Below, piece after piece: positions 21,439 through 29,595 of a DNA stretch of 50,996 nt. The position numbers and the translations under genes were made by a program. Source of the DNA: Clostridiales bacterium (GTDB lineage Bacteria > Bacillota > Clostridia > Saccharofermentanales > Saccharofermentanaceae); contig JAGCXQ010000017.1 of assembly GCA_017961235.1 (NCBI GenBank), forward strand, positions 1 through 50,996, written 5' to 3'. Numbering within the stretch: position 1 is the first letter of the stretch; each line of letters begins with the position of its first letter. The notes below the pieces were generated by a model, which saw nothing but the letters and a program-made list of their open reading frames with translations, was not told the DNA's origin and ran no database searches.

Positions 21439-23914
21439 AGGGAATTCCGGAAAAAACAAAAAGAAACTCACGGAGAACCGCCTGGAAAAAGCACAGGCGT
21501 CGGTTGCCGAGCAGCTCGCGATGGAGGAGCAGAAGCGGAAGAAGGAGCTCAAGAAGAAGCGCCGCTCATCCGTCACGCTGGTCAGCGCGGTCAGAAAGAC
21601 ATCGCGCCCGACGACTCTGACGATGATCTTCTCGGTGATCCTTGCCACCATGCTCGGCACGGGATTCACCTTCATGCTGACGACGACATACGGGCTGAAG
21701 GTCGATCTGTTCGTTTTCATGCTGTTCCTGGGCCTTATCAGCTGGGGAATGTCTTACTGCCATGCCTCTGAGAGCAAGTCCGTACCATTCGTGCTGGCGG
21801 CATTCCTGGGGATGGTGGCGCTGTTTATCTGTTCGCTCGATATCCTGAATGTCCAGACCGAGGTCAACTACGCGTACTCGATCCTGCAGAAGCACGCATT
21901 TCACGATCTGGAGCCGGTCTATACCGATCCAAAAGAACTCGAAGCCATCGCCCGTCCGATCACGCTGCTGATGCTGCTGATCAACCTGGTCCCGGCTTTC
22001 TTTACGACGCTGGTGGTGGAAAGAAGAAAGAATATCCTGCTCTCCCTTGTGTGGTATATCCCGTTCTTCTTCTGCACGACGGTGATCACGTTCATGACAC
22101 CGAAGGAGTGGCCCTGCGTGCTGGCGGTCGGCGGTGTCGTGATACTTCTGATCTTCCACTTCGTGCGGCGTCTCGGAGACGATACCGTCGATGAGAGGAT
22201 GCTGAAGATTTCGGCCCCTGTGATCATCCTGTGCGCTCTTTTCAGCGCGCTGTTCCCGATATCGAGATATGACAAGGACAAGCTTGCCGAGAAGCACTTC
22301 ACCAGGGTCCAGGAATTTTTCGACGACATAGGAAGCAGACTCCCGTTCGGAGACCTGACCGGAAGATCGAAGGACGAAGAGAAGCCTGAAGTCGGCTTCC
22401 AGGGAGCGATCATCGCGCATGAAGATGAGGACGAAGCGACGGAAGCGAACGTCTCCTCGGAAGAGTTCAGAAAAGTCGGATTCTTTAACCCGCCGGATAT
22501 TAAGCTCATGAAGCTTCTCCGCTACTATAACGATACGGAGAACCATCAGGTCAGAACTACGGGAAGAATGATCTATCTCAAGTGCACGAGTATGGAGACG
22601 CTTTCCGGGGTGGGCTGGAAGACGGCCTACTATGGCGAGAGCAAGCCCGAGGATGCATATATCCTGAACATGTCGGAGATCGAAGGATCAGAGGCGGACT
22701 ATGTTCTCACGGTGCAGCCTTATGTGGATATCCCGGTGTACATGGTGCCGGAGTATGCGGACCATTTCTATCTGTCTCCGGAGAGCCGGTACGCCAGCGC
22801 GCATATCGCCATCCGCACGACCTGGAACCTGACGGAGTGTGTCCTCAATCCGGGGGAGACCGTCTATAACTACGCATTTAATATGGTCCCGCAGAAGAGG
22901 GCTCCGGAGTGGAATCCGGAGTATCTTGAGGAAGTGAACGGCACCTGTCTGGAGGTCCCGGAGGAGACGAAAAACGGCATCCTCGACAGCGGTGTGCTGC
23001 CGAAATGGTATAAGGATCTTCTGGATGGAAAGAGCGAGATGACGACGGCGGAGAAGGTCGGCACTGTGATCGAGTACGTCAGAAATCTGCATCCGTACGA
23101 TGCGCAGACACCGTATCCGCCGGAGGATGCCGACTTCGTGACATGGTTCATGACACGGAGTTCGAGTGGTTTCTGCGTACACTATGCGACAACGGCCGCA
23201 ACGCTCCTTCGTATGATCGGCGTCCCGACAAGATATGTCAGCGGCTATCTGGTAGGATTCGAGCTCAACAGCACCAGGTGCGAAGTCTCTATGAAAGATG
23301 CCCATGCCTGGATCGAGTTCTTCGACCCGGATTACGGCTGGGTCATGGATGATCCGACACCCGGCAACGGCATCGCGGCAAGTTACTATAACGCGTATGC
23401 CATCGCGAAAGAATATGGCGATATGGATTACGACTACCGCCTCTCTCCGACGCCGAAACCGAAGCCGAAGCCGGTGAAGAAGCCGACAGCGCCAGCGACG
23501 CCGACACCTCTTCCACTGGAATCGGAGGAAGAGTCTAAGAATATGGTCCTGTCTATCTTTACGAAGATAGCGACACATCCGGTTACCATCACGGTCGTAA
23601 GTATAGTGCTTTTCCTGCTGCTTCTGCGTCTGGGATATGTGCTTTTCTGGAAGATAAGGATAAGACGGGCCACGATGAATAAGAGGGCTTCGATATATAC
23701 GTCGTACTTCTCGATGCACAATTCCATCCTGGAGGCGCCGCCGTCCCGTGTTGCGGAATCGATCCGTAAGAAGGCGGAATTCGGCTCCGGAGAGATCACG
23801 GAAAAAGAACTCTCCGACCTTGTCCGCTTCGGCGATCACAACCTGGATATCCAGCGTGCCGGCTGTCCGTGGGTCCGCCGCTTCCTCTCAAGGATCCTTC
23901 GTGTGAAGCTGTGA
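21431..23914 (+). CDS. Transglutaminase-like membrane protein
   Basis: I start at the ATG at 21431, behind GGAGGACCTGGAAG and overlapping the DUF58 stop; the longer frame upstream is a run-in. The protein has 827 residues. A basic, charged N-terminus is followed by several membrane segments (about residues 65-280). A large outside region holds a transglutaminase/protease-like core with Cys582 in GFCVHYATTAATLLR, His625 in AHAWIEF and Asp641 in DDPTP, so the Cys-His-Asp triad is complete. A Pro-rich linker (PTPKPKPKPVKKP), a further membrane segment near 715-735 and a C-terminal cytoplasmic domain finish the protein, the TgpA-like layout. It probably acts on cell-envelope proteins or peptides; the substrate is unknown. 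Confidence 0.9.
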   Translation: MSRGNSGKNKKKLTENRLEKAQASVAEQLAMEEQKRKKELKKKRRSSVTLVSAVRKTSRPTTLTMIFSVILATMLGTGFTFMLTTTYGLKVDLFVFMLFLGLISWGMSYCHASESKSVPFVLAAFLGMVALFICSLDILNVQTEVNYAYSILQKHAFHDLEPVYTDPKELEAIARPITLLMLLINLVPAFFTTLVVERRKNILLSLVWYIPFFFCTTVITFMTPKEWPCVLAVGGVVILLIFHFVRRLGDDTVDERMLKISAPVIILCALFSALFPISRYDKDKLAEKHFTRVQEFFDDIGSRLPFGDLTGRSKDEEKPEVGFQGAIIAHEDEDEATEANVSSEEFRKVGFFNPPDIKLMKLLRYYNDTENHQVRTTGRMIYLKCTSMETLSGVGWKTAYYGESKPEDAYILNMSEIEGSEADYVLTVQPYVDIPVYMVPEYADHFYLSPESRYASAHIAIRTTWNLTECVLNPGETVYNYAFNMVPQKRAPEWNPEYLEEVNGTCLEVPEETKNGILDSGVLPKWYKDLLDGKSEMTTAEKVGTVIEYVRNLHPYDAQTPYPPEDADFVTWFMTRSSSGFCVHYATTAATLLRMIGVPTRYVSGYLVGFELNSTRCEVSMKDAHAWIEFFDPDYGWVMDDPTPGNGIAASYYNAYAIAKEYGDMDYDYRLSPTPKPKPKPVKKPTAPATPTPLPLESEEESKNMVLSIFTKIATHPVTITVVSIVLFLLLLRLGYVLFWKIRIRRATMNKRASIYTSYFSMHNSILEAPPSRVAESIRKKAEFGSGEITEKELSDLVRFGDHNLDIQRAGCPWVRRFLSRILRVKL

Positions 23915-23977
23915 GCAAACATCCTAGGAAACTGTCAGCTAAGATCCTTCTTGCGAAGCTGTAAGCACTGAGTGCTT
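23890..23977 (+). repeat. Duplicated end of the transglutaminase gene, plus a palindrome
   Basis: The last codons and stop region (about 23890-23917) recur in slightly changed form at 23941-23967, 51 bases on: AGGATCCTTC..GAAGCTGTGAGCA against AAGATCCTTC..GAAGCTGTAAGCA. Directly after it, AAGCACT-G-AGTGCTT (23963-23977) is a perfect palindrome built from two facing copies of the core of the over-represented word AGTGCTTTT. Confidence 0.6.
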
Positions 23978-24038
23978 GCGGAGTCGGAAATGTGGTAAAA
24001 TCAAGGTATCTAATTTATGTATAAGGCAGGTGTTTCCT

Positions 24039-24644
24039 ATGGATCTTGTAAGTACGCTTCTTAAGAGTTTGACGTCCAATTCGTCTCTGGGTGCTCTGGC
24101 CGGTAAGGTCGGTGTCGATCCGGATCAGATTGAAAAAGCACTCGCTTCGGCGATCCCGTCTCTGATCGGTTCTATGACAAAGAATGCTTCTTCCTCCGAC
24201 GGTGCAAAGTCGCTTCTCGGTGCGCTTTCCCAGCATGAGGATGATAGAGAAGTTTCCTCTCAGATCAAGGATGCGGATGAGGAAGATGGTAATAAGATCA
24301 TCGGCAAGATCATGGGTGATGATAAAGAAGATTTCATCTCTTCCATCGCAAAGAAGGCAGGCATCAATGTAGGCCAGTCCAATCAGCTTCTTTCTTCTAT
24401 CGCACCGTCTGTTCTTTCTTCGATCTCGTCTCTGGCGAAGCCGGATTCTCCGGAGTCGATCGCGAAGGAAGCAGAAGAGCGCGAGAAGAAAGCAAAAGAA
24501 GACGATGACGGATCTTTCCTCGGCGGATTCTTCAAGAAGTTTATGAAGGATGAAGATGACAAGGTCGAAGAGCCGAAGAAGTCCGGCAAGGGCGGAATCG
24601 ACGGATCTGACCTGCTGAACATTCTTAAGAACACTATGATGTGA
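24039..24644 (+). CDS. DUF937 family protein
   Basis: A 201-residue protein started at the ATG at 24039 (AGGCAGG lies before it); an upstream in-frame ATG at 23976 has no ribosome site. Residues about 1-150 match the DUF937 pattern: LSTLLKSLTSN.., SLGALAGKVGVDPDQIEKALASAIPSLIGSM, then a second helical half with FISSIAKKAGI and LLSSIAPSVLSSISSLA. The rest is a charged linker and a short GGFFKKFM segment. DUF937 proteins are helical, of unknown function, and are widespread in bacteria. No signal peptide or membrane segment is seen. A strong terminator follows. Confidence 0.8.
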   Translation: MDLVSTLLKSLTSNSSLGALAGKVGVDPDQIEKALASAIPSLIGSMTKNASSSDGAKSLLGALSQHEDDREVSSQIKDADEEDGNKIIGKIMGDDKEDFISSIAKKAGINVGQSNQLLSSIAPSVLSSISSLAKPDSPESIAKEAEEREKKAKEDDDGSFLGGFFKKFMKDEDDKVEEPKKSGKGGIDGSDLLNILKNTMM

Positions 24645-24662
24645 TTCTTTTGTTCAATAATT

Positions 24663-24744
24663 AAAGGGAAATGTGTAACATCTCGTGGCTTCAGACAGTT
24701 TGCTCGCGCAAAACTCGCCACTCAAAGGTTACACATTTCCCTTT
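24663..24744 (+). terminator. Terminator of the DUF937 gene with a nested inner hairpin
   Basis: A perfect 17-bp stem, AAAGGGAAATGTGTAAC (24663-24679) with GTTACACATTTCCCTTT (24728-24744), followed by TT. The 48-base loop is unusually long and holds its own small hairpin, AGTTTGC/GCAAAACT (about 24698-24714). Confidence 0.75.
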
Positions 24745-24811
24745 TTAAAGTGTAAAAAAAGAAGTTTTGAAGTGCCTCTCCCAGAGAGGAAAAATGCGCG
24801 GGAGCCACAAA

Positions 24812-24879
24812 AGGAAAATACCGCGAGAGACAAGTTTTGCTTTAGCAAACTGTTTGAAGTCTCGAGCGGTATTTTTCCT
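24812..24879 (-). terminator. Terminator of the ABC transporter operon with a nested inner hairpin
   Basis: Arms 24812-24824 (AGGAAAATACCGC) and 24866-24879 (GCGGTATTTTTCCT) pair with one bulge, ending three bases from the ATPase stop codon. On the minus strand the loop carries CTTCAAACAGTTTGCT and AGCAAAACT, which nearly repeats the loop of the facing terminator at 24663-24744. Confidence 0.65.
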
Positions 24880-24881
24880 GC

Positions 24882-25640
24882 TTACCAGCCTAAATCCATC
24901 AGCCAGTTGTTGAGGGCGCGTTCTCTGTCTCTTTCGGAGAGGCCTTCCGGCATACGGTATTCGCTCTTGATGTTGCCGTCGGAGATATAGAGGACGCGGG
25001 AGCAGCGGGAAGCGACCTTCGCATCGTGGGTGACCATCAGTACGGTCGTTCCCTCGGCATTCAGTTTCTCGATCTCGCTGATGACCTCGGCGGAGGACTG
25101 GCGGTTCAGCGCGCCGGTCGGCTCATCAGCGAAGAGGATCTTCGGGTTATTGACCATGGATCTGGCGATGCACGCACGTTGGAGCTGTCCGCCGGATACC
25201 TCGTTGATATCGTTATCGGCGATCTCGATGATACCGAGTTTTCTCATCAGGTCTTCGCAACGGGTGACTTTGTCTTTTCTCGATTCAGCATTCTTGTCGC
25301 ACTCGATGGCAGGAAGAAGGATGTTGTCCATGATCGTGAGGTTTTTCATCATGTACATCTGCTGAAAGATGAATCCCATGTCGTTCAGACGGACGGAAGC
25401 GAGTTCTTTTTCCGAAAGCTCGGTGATGTTCTTACCATCTAAGATCACCTCACCGGAGGTAGCCTTATCCATACCGGAGATGGAATAAAGAAGAGTGCTT
25501 TTGCCGGAGCCGGACGGGCCCATGATGCCGATCATCTCGCCCTCTTCGATGTCGAAGCTGACATTCTTCAGGACGTTGTTCTGACGCTTCTCGATGACGT
25601 ATGTCTTGCAGAGATCTTTGACTTCCATTACTTTTTTCAT
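24882..25640 (-). CDS. ABC transporter ATP-binding protein (MacB/BceA type)
   Basis: A 252-residue ATPase that powers the FtsX-type permease encoded just upstream. Walker A is GPSGSGKST at 41-49, the Q-loop is FIFQQMYMMKNLTIMDN at about 90-106, the signature is VSGGQLQRA at 148-156, Walker B is ILFADEPTGALN at 168-179 and the switch His is in VTHD. These match the LolD/MacB/BceA group, which work in lipoprotein release, peptide export or antimicrobial-peptide resistance. GGAGG lies nine bases before the ATG at 25640. The permease stop is 60 bases upstream, so the two form an operon. Which of the group's functions applies cannot be told. Confidence 0.93.
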   Translation of the reverse strand: MKKVMEVKDLCKTYVIEKRQNNVLKNVSFDIEEGEMIGIMGPSGSGKSTLLYSISGMDKATSGEVILDGKNITELSEKELASVRLNDMGFIFQQMYMMKNLTIMDNILLPAIECDKNAESRKDKVTRCEDLMRKLGIIEIADNDINEVSGGQLQRACIARSMVNNPKILFADEPTGALNRQSSAEVISEIEKLNAEGTTVLMVTHDAKVASRCSRVLYISDGNIKSEYRMPEGLSERDRERALNNWLMDLGW

Positions 25641-25700
25641 TTTTATAATCCTCCAATTGTGGTCTCGCCGGGGCGGCGGACAAGTGCTTTTGCAGTGGTA

Positions 25701-28067
25701 TTATTCGATATTTGCGGTATCGCTCGACTTGATCGATCTTGTGGAGAGCGATGTTAGGAAAGCGACGATCAGGGTGGTGATCACGATGATGCCGGGGTAC
25801 AGAAGGAAGATCTCAAGCGGCTTGATCGCGTAGGTGATCTTGCTGGCGCCCATCATGCCGAAGATCGGGCTGATGCAGAGATTCGTCATCGGGATCGACA
25901 GCGCGGCGGCCAGGATCATGGCGAAGATGGAAACGATTCCGAATCTCAGGACGTGCCAGAGGGAGATCTTCCTGCTTCTGAAACCGAGTGCTTTTAGAAG
26001 GGCGATCTGGCTCTTCTCGTCGGCGATGAAGGAGACTTCCATGAGGATCGTGACCAGGATGACAACGAGGATCGTGATCCCGAGAAGCAGGTACTGTACC
26101 GAAAGCATGGTAGGTACGACCTGGATGCAGGAGGCGACATACTCCGCGCAGTTTTCGACGGAATCATTCGTGAAATTCGCGGCGATGATCTCCTTTCTTT
26201 CTTCGATGACTTTGGCGCTCGGATGATCGTCAAAGGTGATCTGGAAAGCCATGGTCGCTGCCATGTATTTCGGATCGACAGGAGCATCTGGATGCAGGCG
26301 CATGACCTGACCGAGCTGATTGAACGACTGGTAATATGCGGTGATGACGCAGTCGAGCTTTTCCGATCCGAAATCGATCGTGACGGTGTCTCCGATCTTC
26401 GCGCCGAGATTCTTGCTCAGCAGCTTCGTGATCGCGACTTCATTTCTTTTCTGCGGGCGTGTGCCGGAAGTGAATACGAGATCCTCGAAGTTCGTTCTGA
26501 AGCCGTGCTCACAGACGATCTTGCTCTGCTTGCCATTGAACTCGACATTATATTTGTACTGCCATTCCTGGGAGAAGTGTCCGGGGAGACCGAGCTCGGC
26601 GAGCTTTCTATCCTTCTCATCGAAGTATTTCTCCATATAGTCCATGCTGTTTCCCATGATGTTCATGGATTCGGAGACACTGTCGAGATAAAGATCACTT
26701 CTTGTTCCGAAGGAACTGATCAGGTTTTCGCTCTGCATGGTGTTCGTGGTATTTACCAGCATCAGGACAAAGAGCATGCACAGAGTAAATGCGATGACGA
26801 TGGAGATGTATCTCTTCGGGCTGCTGACGGTGTCGTTGATCGCGAGGAAAGACGAAGAACCGGTTCTTCTTGCGCGGCTTAAGTGAAGCTTGCTCTTCTT
26901 GTGATAGCGCTCGCCACTGCTTCCTGTGCGGATCGCATCGACCGGAGTTGCTTTCTTAACGATGCGGGTCGCAAGGTAAGAAAGAAGTACGATGGTGAGG
27001 ACGACTGCGATCGCGCCGATGGCGTTGATCGCGATTCCGAGGTCAGACTCAAGGACCATGTTCTCGGTGACGGAAGAAAGGAGGATCTTGCCGAGCGGGA
27101 TGCTCAGGAAGAAACCCAGGACGGAACCTACGATCGCAAGTCCGAGATACTTCGTCAGATACAGGAAGCGGATCTTTCTGTTCTTGATACCGATGGCCTT
27201 CATGACGCCGATCTCTCTGTATTCCTTCGAGATAGTGAAGGAAAGGGATACCTTAAGTACTACGAAGGAAAGGATGATCAGGCAGACGGAGAGGATCAGC
27301 ACGATAAAGGCAACGATCATATCCATGACATAGCACATGGCTACAGTGTCTTTCGGCTGGGAAAAGTTGACGTTGTCGCACTTCGTGGTTGCTTCCTCTA
27401 CTGCGGAGACATCGTTTGTATCGATGCAGCAGATCTGACCTGCATAGCTTGTGCGGATCTCTTCGTTGGAAAGGAACTGGTTGAATTCATTCGAATGCAT
27501 CAGGATACGGGTGTTACCCATGAATGCAGATCCGAGAAGTGCATCCTTCAATCTGCCGTCGATGATCAGACGTACAGTTACATCGCCTTGACCGACTTCG
27601 AGGGTGTCACCGGGCTTCATGTCATTCTTCTCCAGGAAGTTGCTGGTAACATAGCAGTGGCCGGGTTCAAGTGCTCGAGGAGTCTGATTATTTTCATCGA
27701 AGAAGTGAAATGTCGATGCGGAGAGATCCTGCATCAGGAGAACATTTCTCGTCTCGAGTTTGCTTCCGTCTCCTTTTCTCAGGGAATCTCGAGAGCCGTA
27801 GATCGCGGTATCGAGCCGGTAACTGTCGATCGCTTTTTCTGTCGCGAGCATCTCGTCCAGTGCTCCGATGGAATTTCTGCCCATCGTGATGATGACGTAA
27901 TCTCCGACGCCGCCCTTCTCGAGATACGCGCCGGAACCGTTCATGACAGAGATGACGTTATTGAGGCCGGCGCCTACGAACATCGATGCCAGTGTGATAA
28001 ACAGCAGCACGATCAGGTTCATGGCCTTCTTCTTTTTCAGTTCTTTTTTCAGGATGCGGAAAAACAT
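25701..28067 (-). CDS. ABC transporter permease, FtsX family
   Basis: A 788-residue membrane protein with the double FtsX layout: a first membrane helix at about 16-38, a large outside domain, three helices with the family marker KEYREIGVMKAIGIKNRKI at about 280-300, then a second helix/outside domain/three-helix set ending with DEKSQIALLKALGFRSRKI. This is the typical shape of mechanotransmission-type (MacB/BceB-like) permeases. It is first in an operon with the ATPase. The start is the ATG at 28067 behind AAAGGATAATAGAAA. A two-component system lies 3 kb further along on the same strand and could control it, but two plus-strand genes separate them. Confidence 0.92.
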   Translation of the reverse strand: MFFRILKKELKKKKAMNLIVLLFITLASMFVGAGLNNVISVMNGSGAYLEKGGVGDYVIITMGRNSIGALDEMLATEKAIDSYRLDTAIYGSRDSLRKGDGSKLETRNVLLMQDLSASTFHFFDENNQTPRALEPGHCYVTSNFLEKNDMKPGDTLEVGQGDVTVRLIIDGRLKDALLGSAFMGNTRILMHSNEFNQFLSNEEIRTSYAGQICCIDTNDVSAVEEATTKCDNVNFSQPKDTVAMCYVMDMIVAFIVLILSVCLIILSFVVLKVSLSFTISKEYREIGVMKAIGIKNRKIRFLYLTKYLGLAIVGSVLGFFLSIPLGKILLSSVTENMVLESDLGIAINAIGAIAVVLTIVLLSYLATRIVKKATPVDAIRTGSSGERYHKKSKLHLSRARRTGSSSFLAINDTVSSPKRYISIVIAFTLCMLFVLMLVNTTNTMQSENLISSFGTRSDLYLDSVSESMNIMGNSMDYMEKYFDEKDRKLAELGLPGHFSQEWQYKYNVEFNGKQSKIVCEHGFRTNFEDLVFTSGTRPQKRNEVAITKLLSKNLGAKIGDTVTIDFGSEKLDCVITAYYQSFNQLGQVMRLHPDAPVDPKYMAATMAFQITFDDHPSAKVIEERKEIIAANFTNDSVENCAEYVASCIQVVPTMLSVQYLLLGITILVVILVTILMEVSFIADEKSQIALLKALGFRSRKISLWHVLRFGIVSIFAMILAAALSIPMTNLCISPIFGMMGASKITYAIKPLEIFLLYPGIIVITTLIVAFLTSLSTRSIKSSDTANIE

Positions 28068-28708
28068 TTTCTATTATCCTTTCGAGTGATGTAGTTGGTT
28101 TGTGTTTTTATCCATTTTATAAGAAGGAGGTTGGGGGCCGGCGGCGGTTGTTTAGGAGGGAATCGCCGACCCGCTTTCTCATTCTGTGACTACATCTTAC
28201 CGCGGGAATTATTAAACAATCATTAAATGGGTGAGAAAGGGGAAGAAGGGGCGCGGAAACGGGGGTGGGCGAGTGCTTTTCGGGAGGAGGAAAGGGAGAA
28301 AGTAGGACGAAAAACTAAATATGTAGAATATGGCTGATGGGGTTTTGAGAAGAAGTAAGCCAAAAATAAGAAATATGCAAAATTGGATTAGCATGGTGTA
28401 GGCCAAAACTGGAGAAAATGAAAATGTGGATTAAGGTCTTTTCGATGGAGTAATCCAAAAATGAGAAAGAACGCAATTTGGCTTATCGAGCCATAAGCTA
28501 AAAAGACGATTATCGAAAATAAGGCTTAATAGGCGTAAAAAAACAGTAGTACAAAATCTTCAAATCGTGAAATATGGCTGAGTTTATAACCTGTAGCTAT
28601 GAGAAATTTCAGATTATAAGTAAGAACAATAAAATATGTACTATAAAATATTGCTTGCTTTCTAATGTTGAGATTATCATCTTTTTACGCATAAACCGGA
28701 GGTGGAAC
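28068..28708. other. 641-base intergenic stretch
   Basis: This stretch separates divergently transcribed genes. 28068-28250 is the leader of the transporter operon, with a G-rich segment at 28125-28150; no clear promoter. 28272-28280 holds one copy of AGTGCTTTT. 28320-28550 is AT-rich with a degenerate repeat array. 28550-28697 is AT-rich leader of the next gene. No convincing short gene was found. Confidence 0.6.
28355..28540. repeat. Degenerate AT-rich repeat array
   Basis: GTAAGCCAAAAA (28355), GTAGGCCAAAA (28398), GTAATCCAAAAA (28450) and ATAAGCTAAAAA (28493) recur at 43, 52 and 43 bases. The facing elements ATTGGATTAG, GTGGATTAAG and TTTGGCTTAT lie between them, so each unit can form a small hairpin. 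It resembles the 53-bp and 61-bp arrays in layout but is worn. Confidence 0.5.
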
Positions 28709-29503
28709 ATGATACTTCTTGATGATCTGAAAGCAAGGATGAAGCAACTGGAAAAGAAACATATGCAAGTGATCAGGGAACTGGAAGATCAGCCTTACGG
28801 GCACATCAGACTGACTACCTGCAATGGACATTCGCGATACTATCTTCGAAAAGACCCGAAAGATCGGAGCGGACAATATATCTCCAAAGAAAACGAAGAA
28901 CTTGTTCGTGCGCTGATGAAGAAGGATTATCTGGATCGGGTCAGGCGGCGGATCGAAAAAGAGATGAGTCTGATGACGCGATATATTGCTTTTCTCGAGA
29001 AGGACCGGGGCGATCTTGTTTATTCGAAAATGAGAACTGGTCGAAAAGCACTGGTAGAGCCGGTGATGCTGACGGACGATGAACTGGCGGAGGTATGGGC
29101 GCGACAGAAATACAAACAGAGTACTTACTTGCCGGAGTTTAAGGTCTATCCGACAAAACGAGGCGAGATGGTGAGATCAAAATCAGAAGTGCTACTGGCG
29201 GATATGTTTTATGAGATGGGGATCCCGTATCGGTACGAGCAGGTAGTGAAGACGAAAGATGGAAATATGTATGCGCCGGATTTTACGCTGTGGGATAAAA
29301 GACGAAGAAGAGAGATCTATCATGAACATTTTGGTCTGGTAGATGATCCGGATTATAGAAGAGATAGATTCCTTAGAAAAATCGATGAGTACAGAAAGAG
29401 CGGGATATTCTTTGGTCTTAATCTGACGGCGACGTTTGAAGGGGAAGGAACTGTATTGGATATGAATGAGATAAGGAAAATGTTTGAAAATCTATTGTCC
29501 TAA
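28709..29503 (+). CDS. PD-(D/E)XK nuclease-like protein, orphan
   Basis: I start this 264-residue protein at the ATG at 28709, behind GGAGGTGGAAC; the frame runs back to 28574 without a ribosome site. The N-terminal half is charged and helical with a coiled-coil look (residues about 1-35 and 80-115). The C-terminal half has the order expected of the PD-(D/E)XK fold: RSKSEVLLADMFYEMGIPYRYE (first acidic residue), YAPDFTLW (the PD), and IYHEHFGLVDDPDYRR in place of the usual E-x-K strand. Similar C-terminal domains occur fused to helicases and as stand-alone proteins in Clostridia. No methylase or helicase gene is near, so it is not an obvious restriction system. Nuclease activity is inferred; role unknown. 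Confidence 0.6.
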   Translation: MILLDDLKARMKQLEKKHMQVIRELEDQPYGHIRLTTCNGHSRYYLRKDPKDRSGQYISKENEELVRALMKKDYLDRVRRRIEKEMSLMTRYIAFLEKDRGDLVYSKMRTGRKALVEPVMLTDDELAEVWARQKYKQSTYLPEFKVYPTKRGEMVRSKSEVLLADMFYEMGIPYRYEQVVKTKDGNMYAPDFTLWDKRRRREIYHEHFGLVDDPDYRRDRFLRKIDEYRKSGIFFGLNLTATFEGEGTVLDMNEIRKMFENLLS

Positions 29504-29595
29504 AAAAAGAATAAAAAAGGTTTTTCAAAAAGTTGCAACAGTTTGAGAAGATGCCTCGTCTATTTATCAGAAACGATTCAAAGGGAGAGGATCTT

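Noticed and set aside
26883..28094. Open frame antisense to the FtsX permease (403 codons)
   Set aside because: Its translation is mainly Asp, Arg, Glu and His, as expected from the reverse of hydrophobic codons, and there is no ribosome site.
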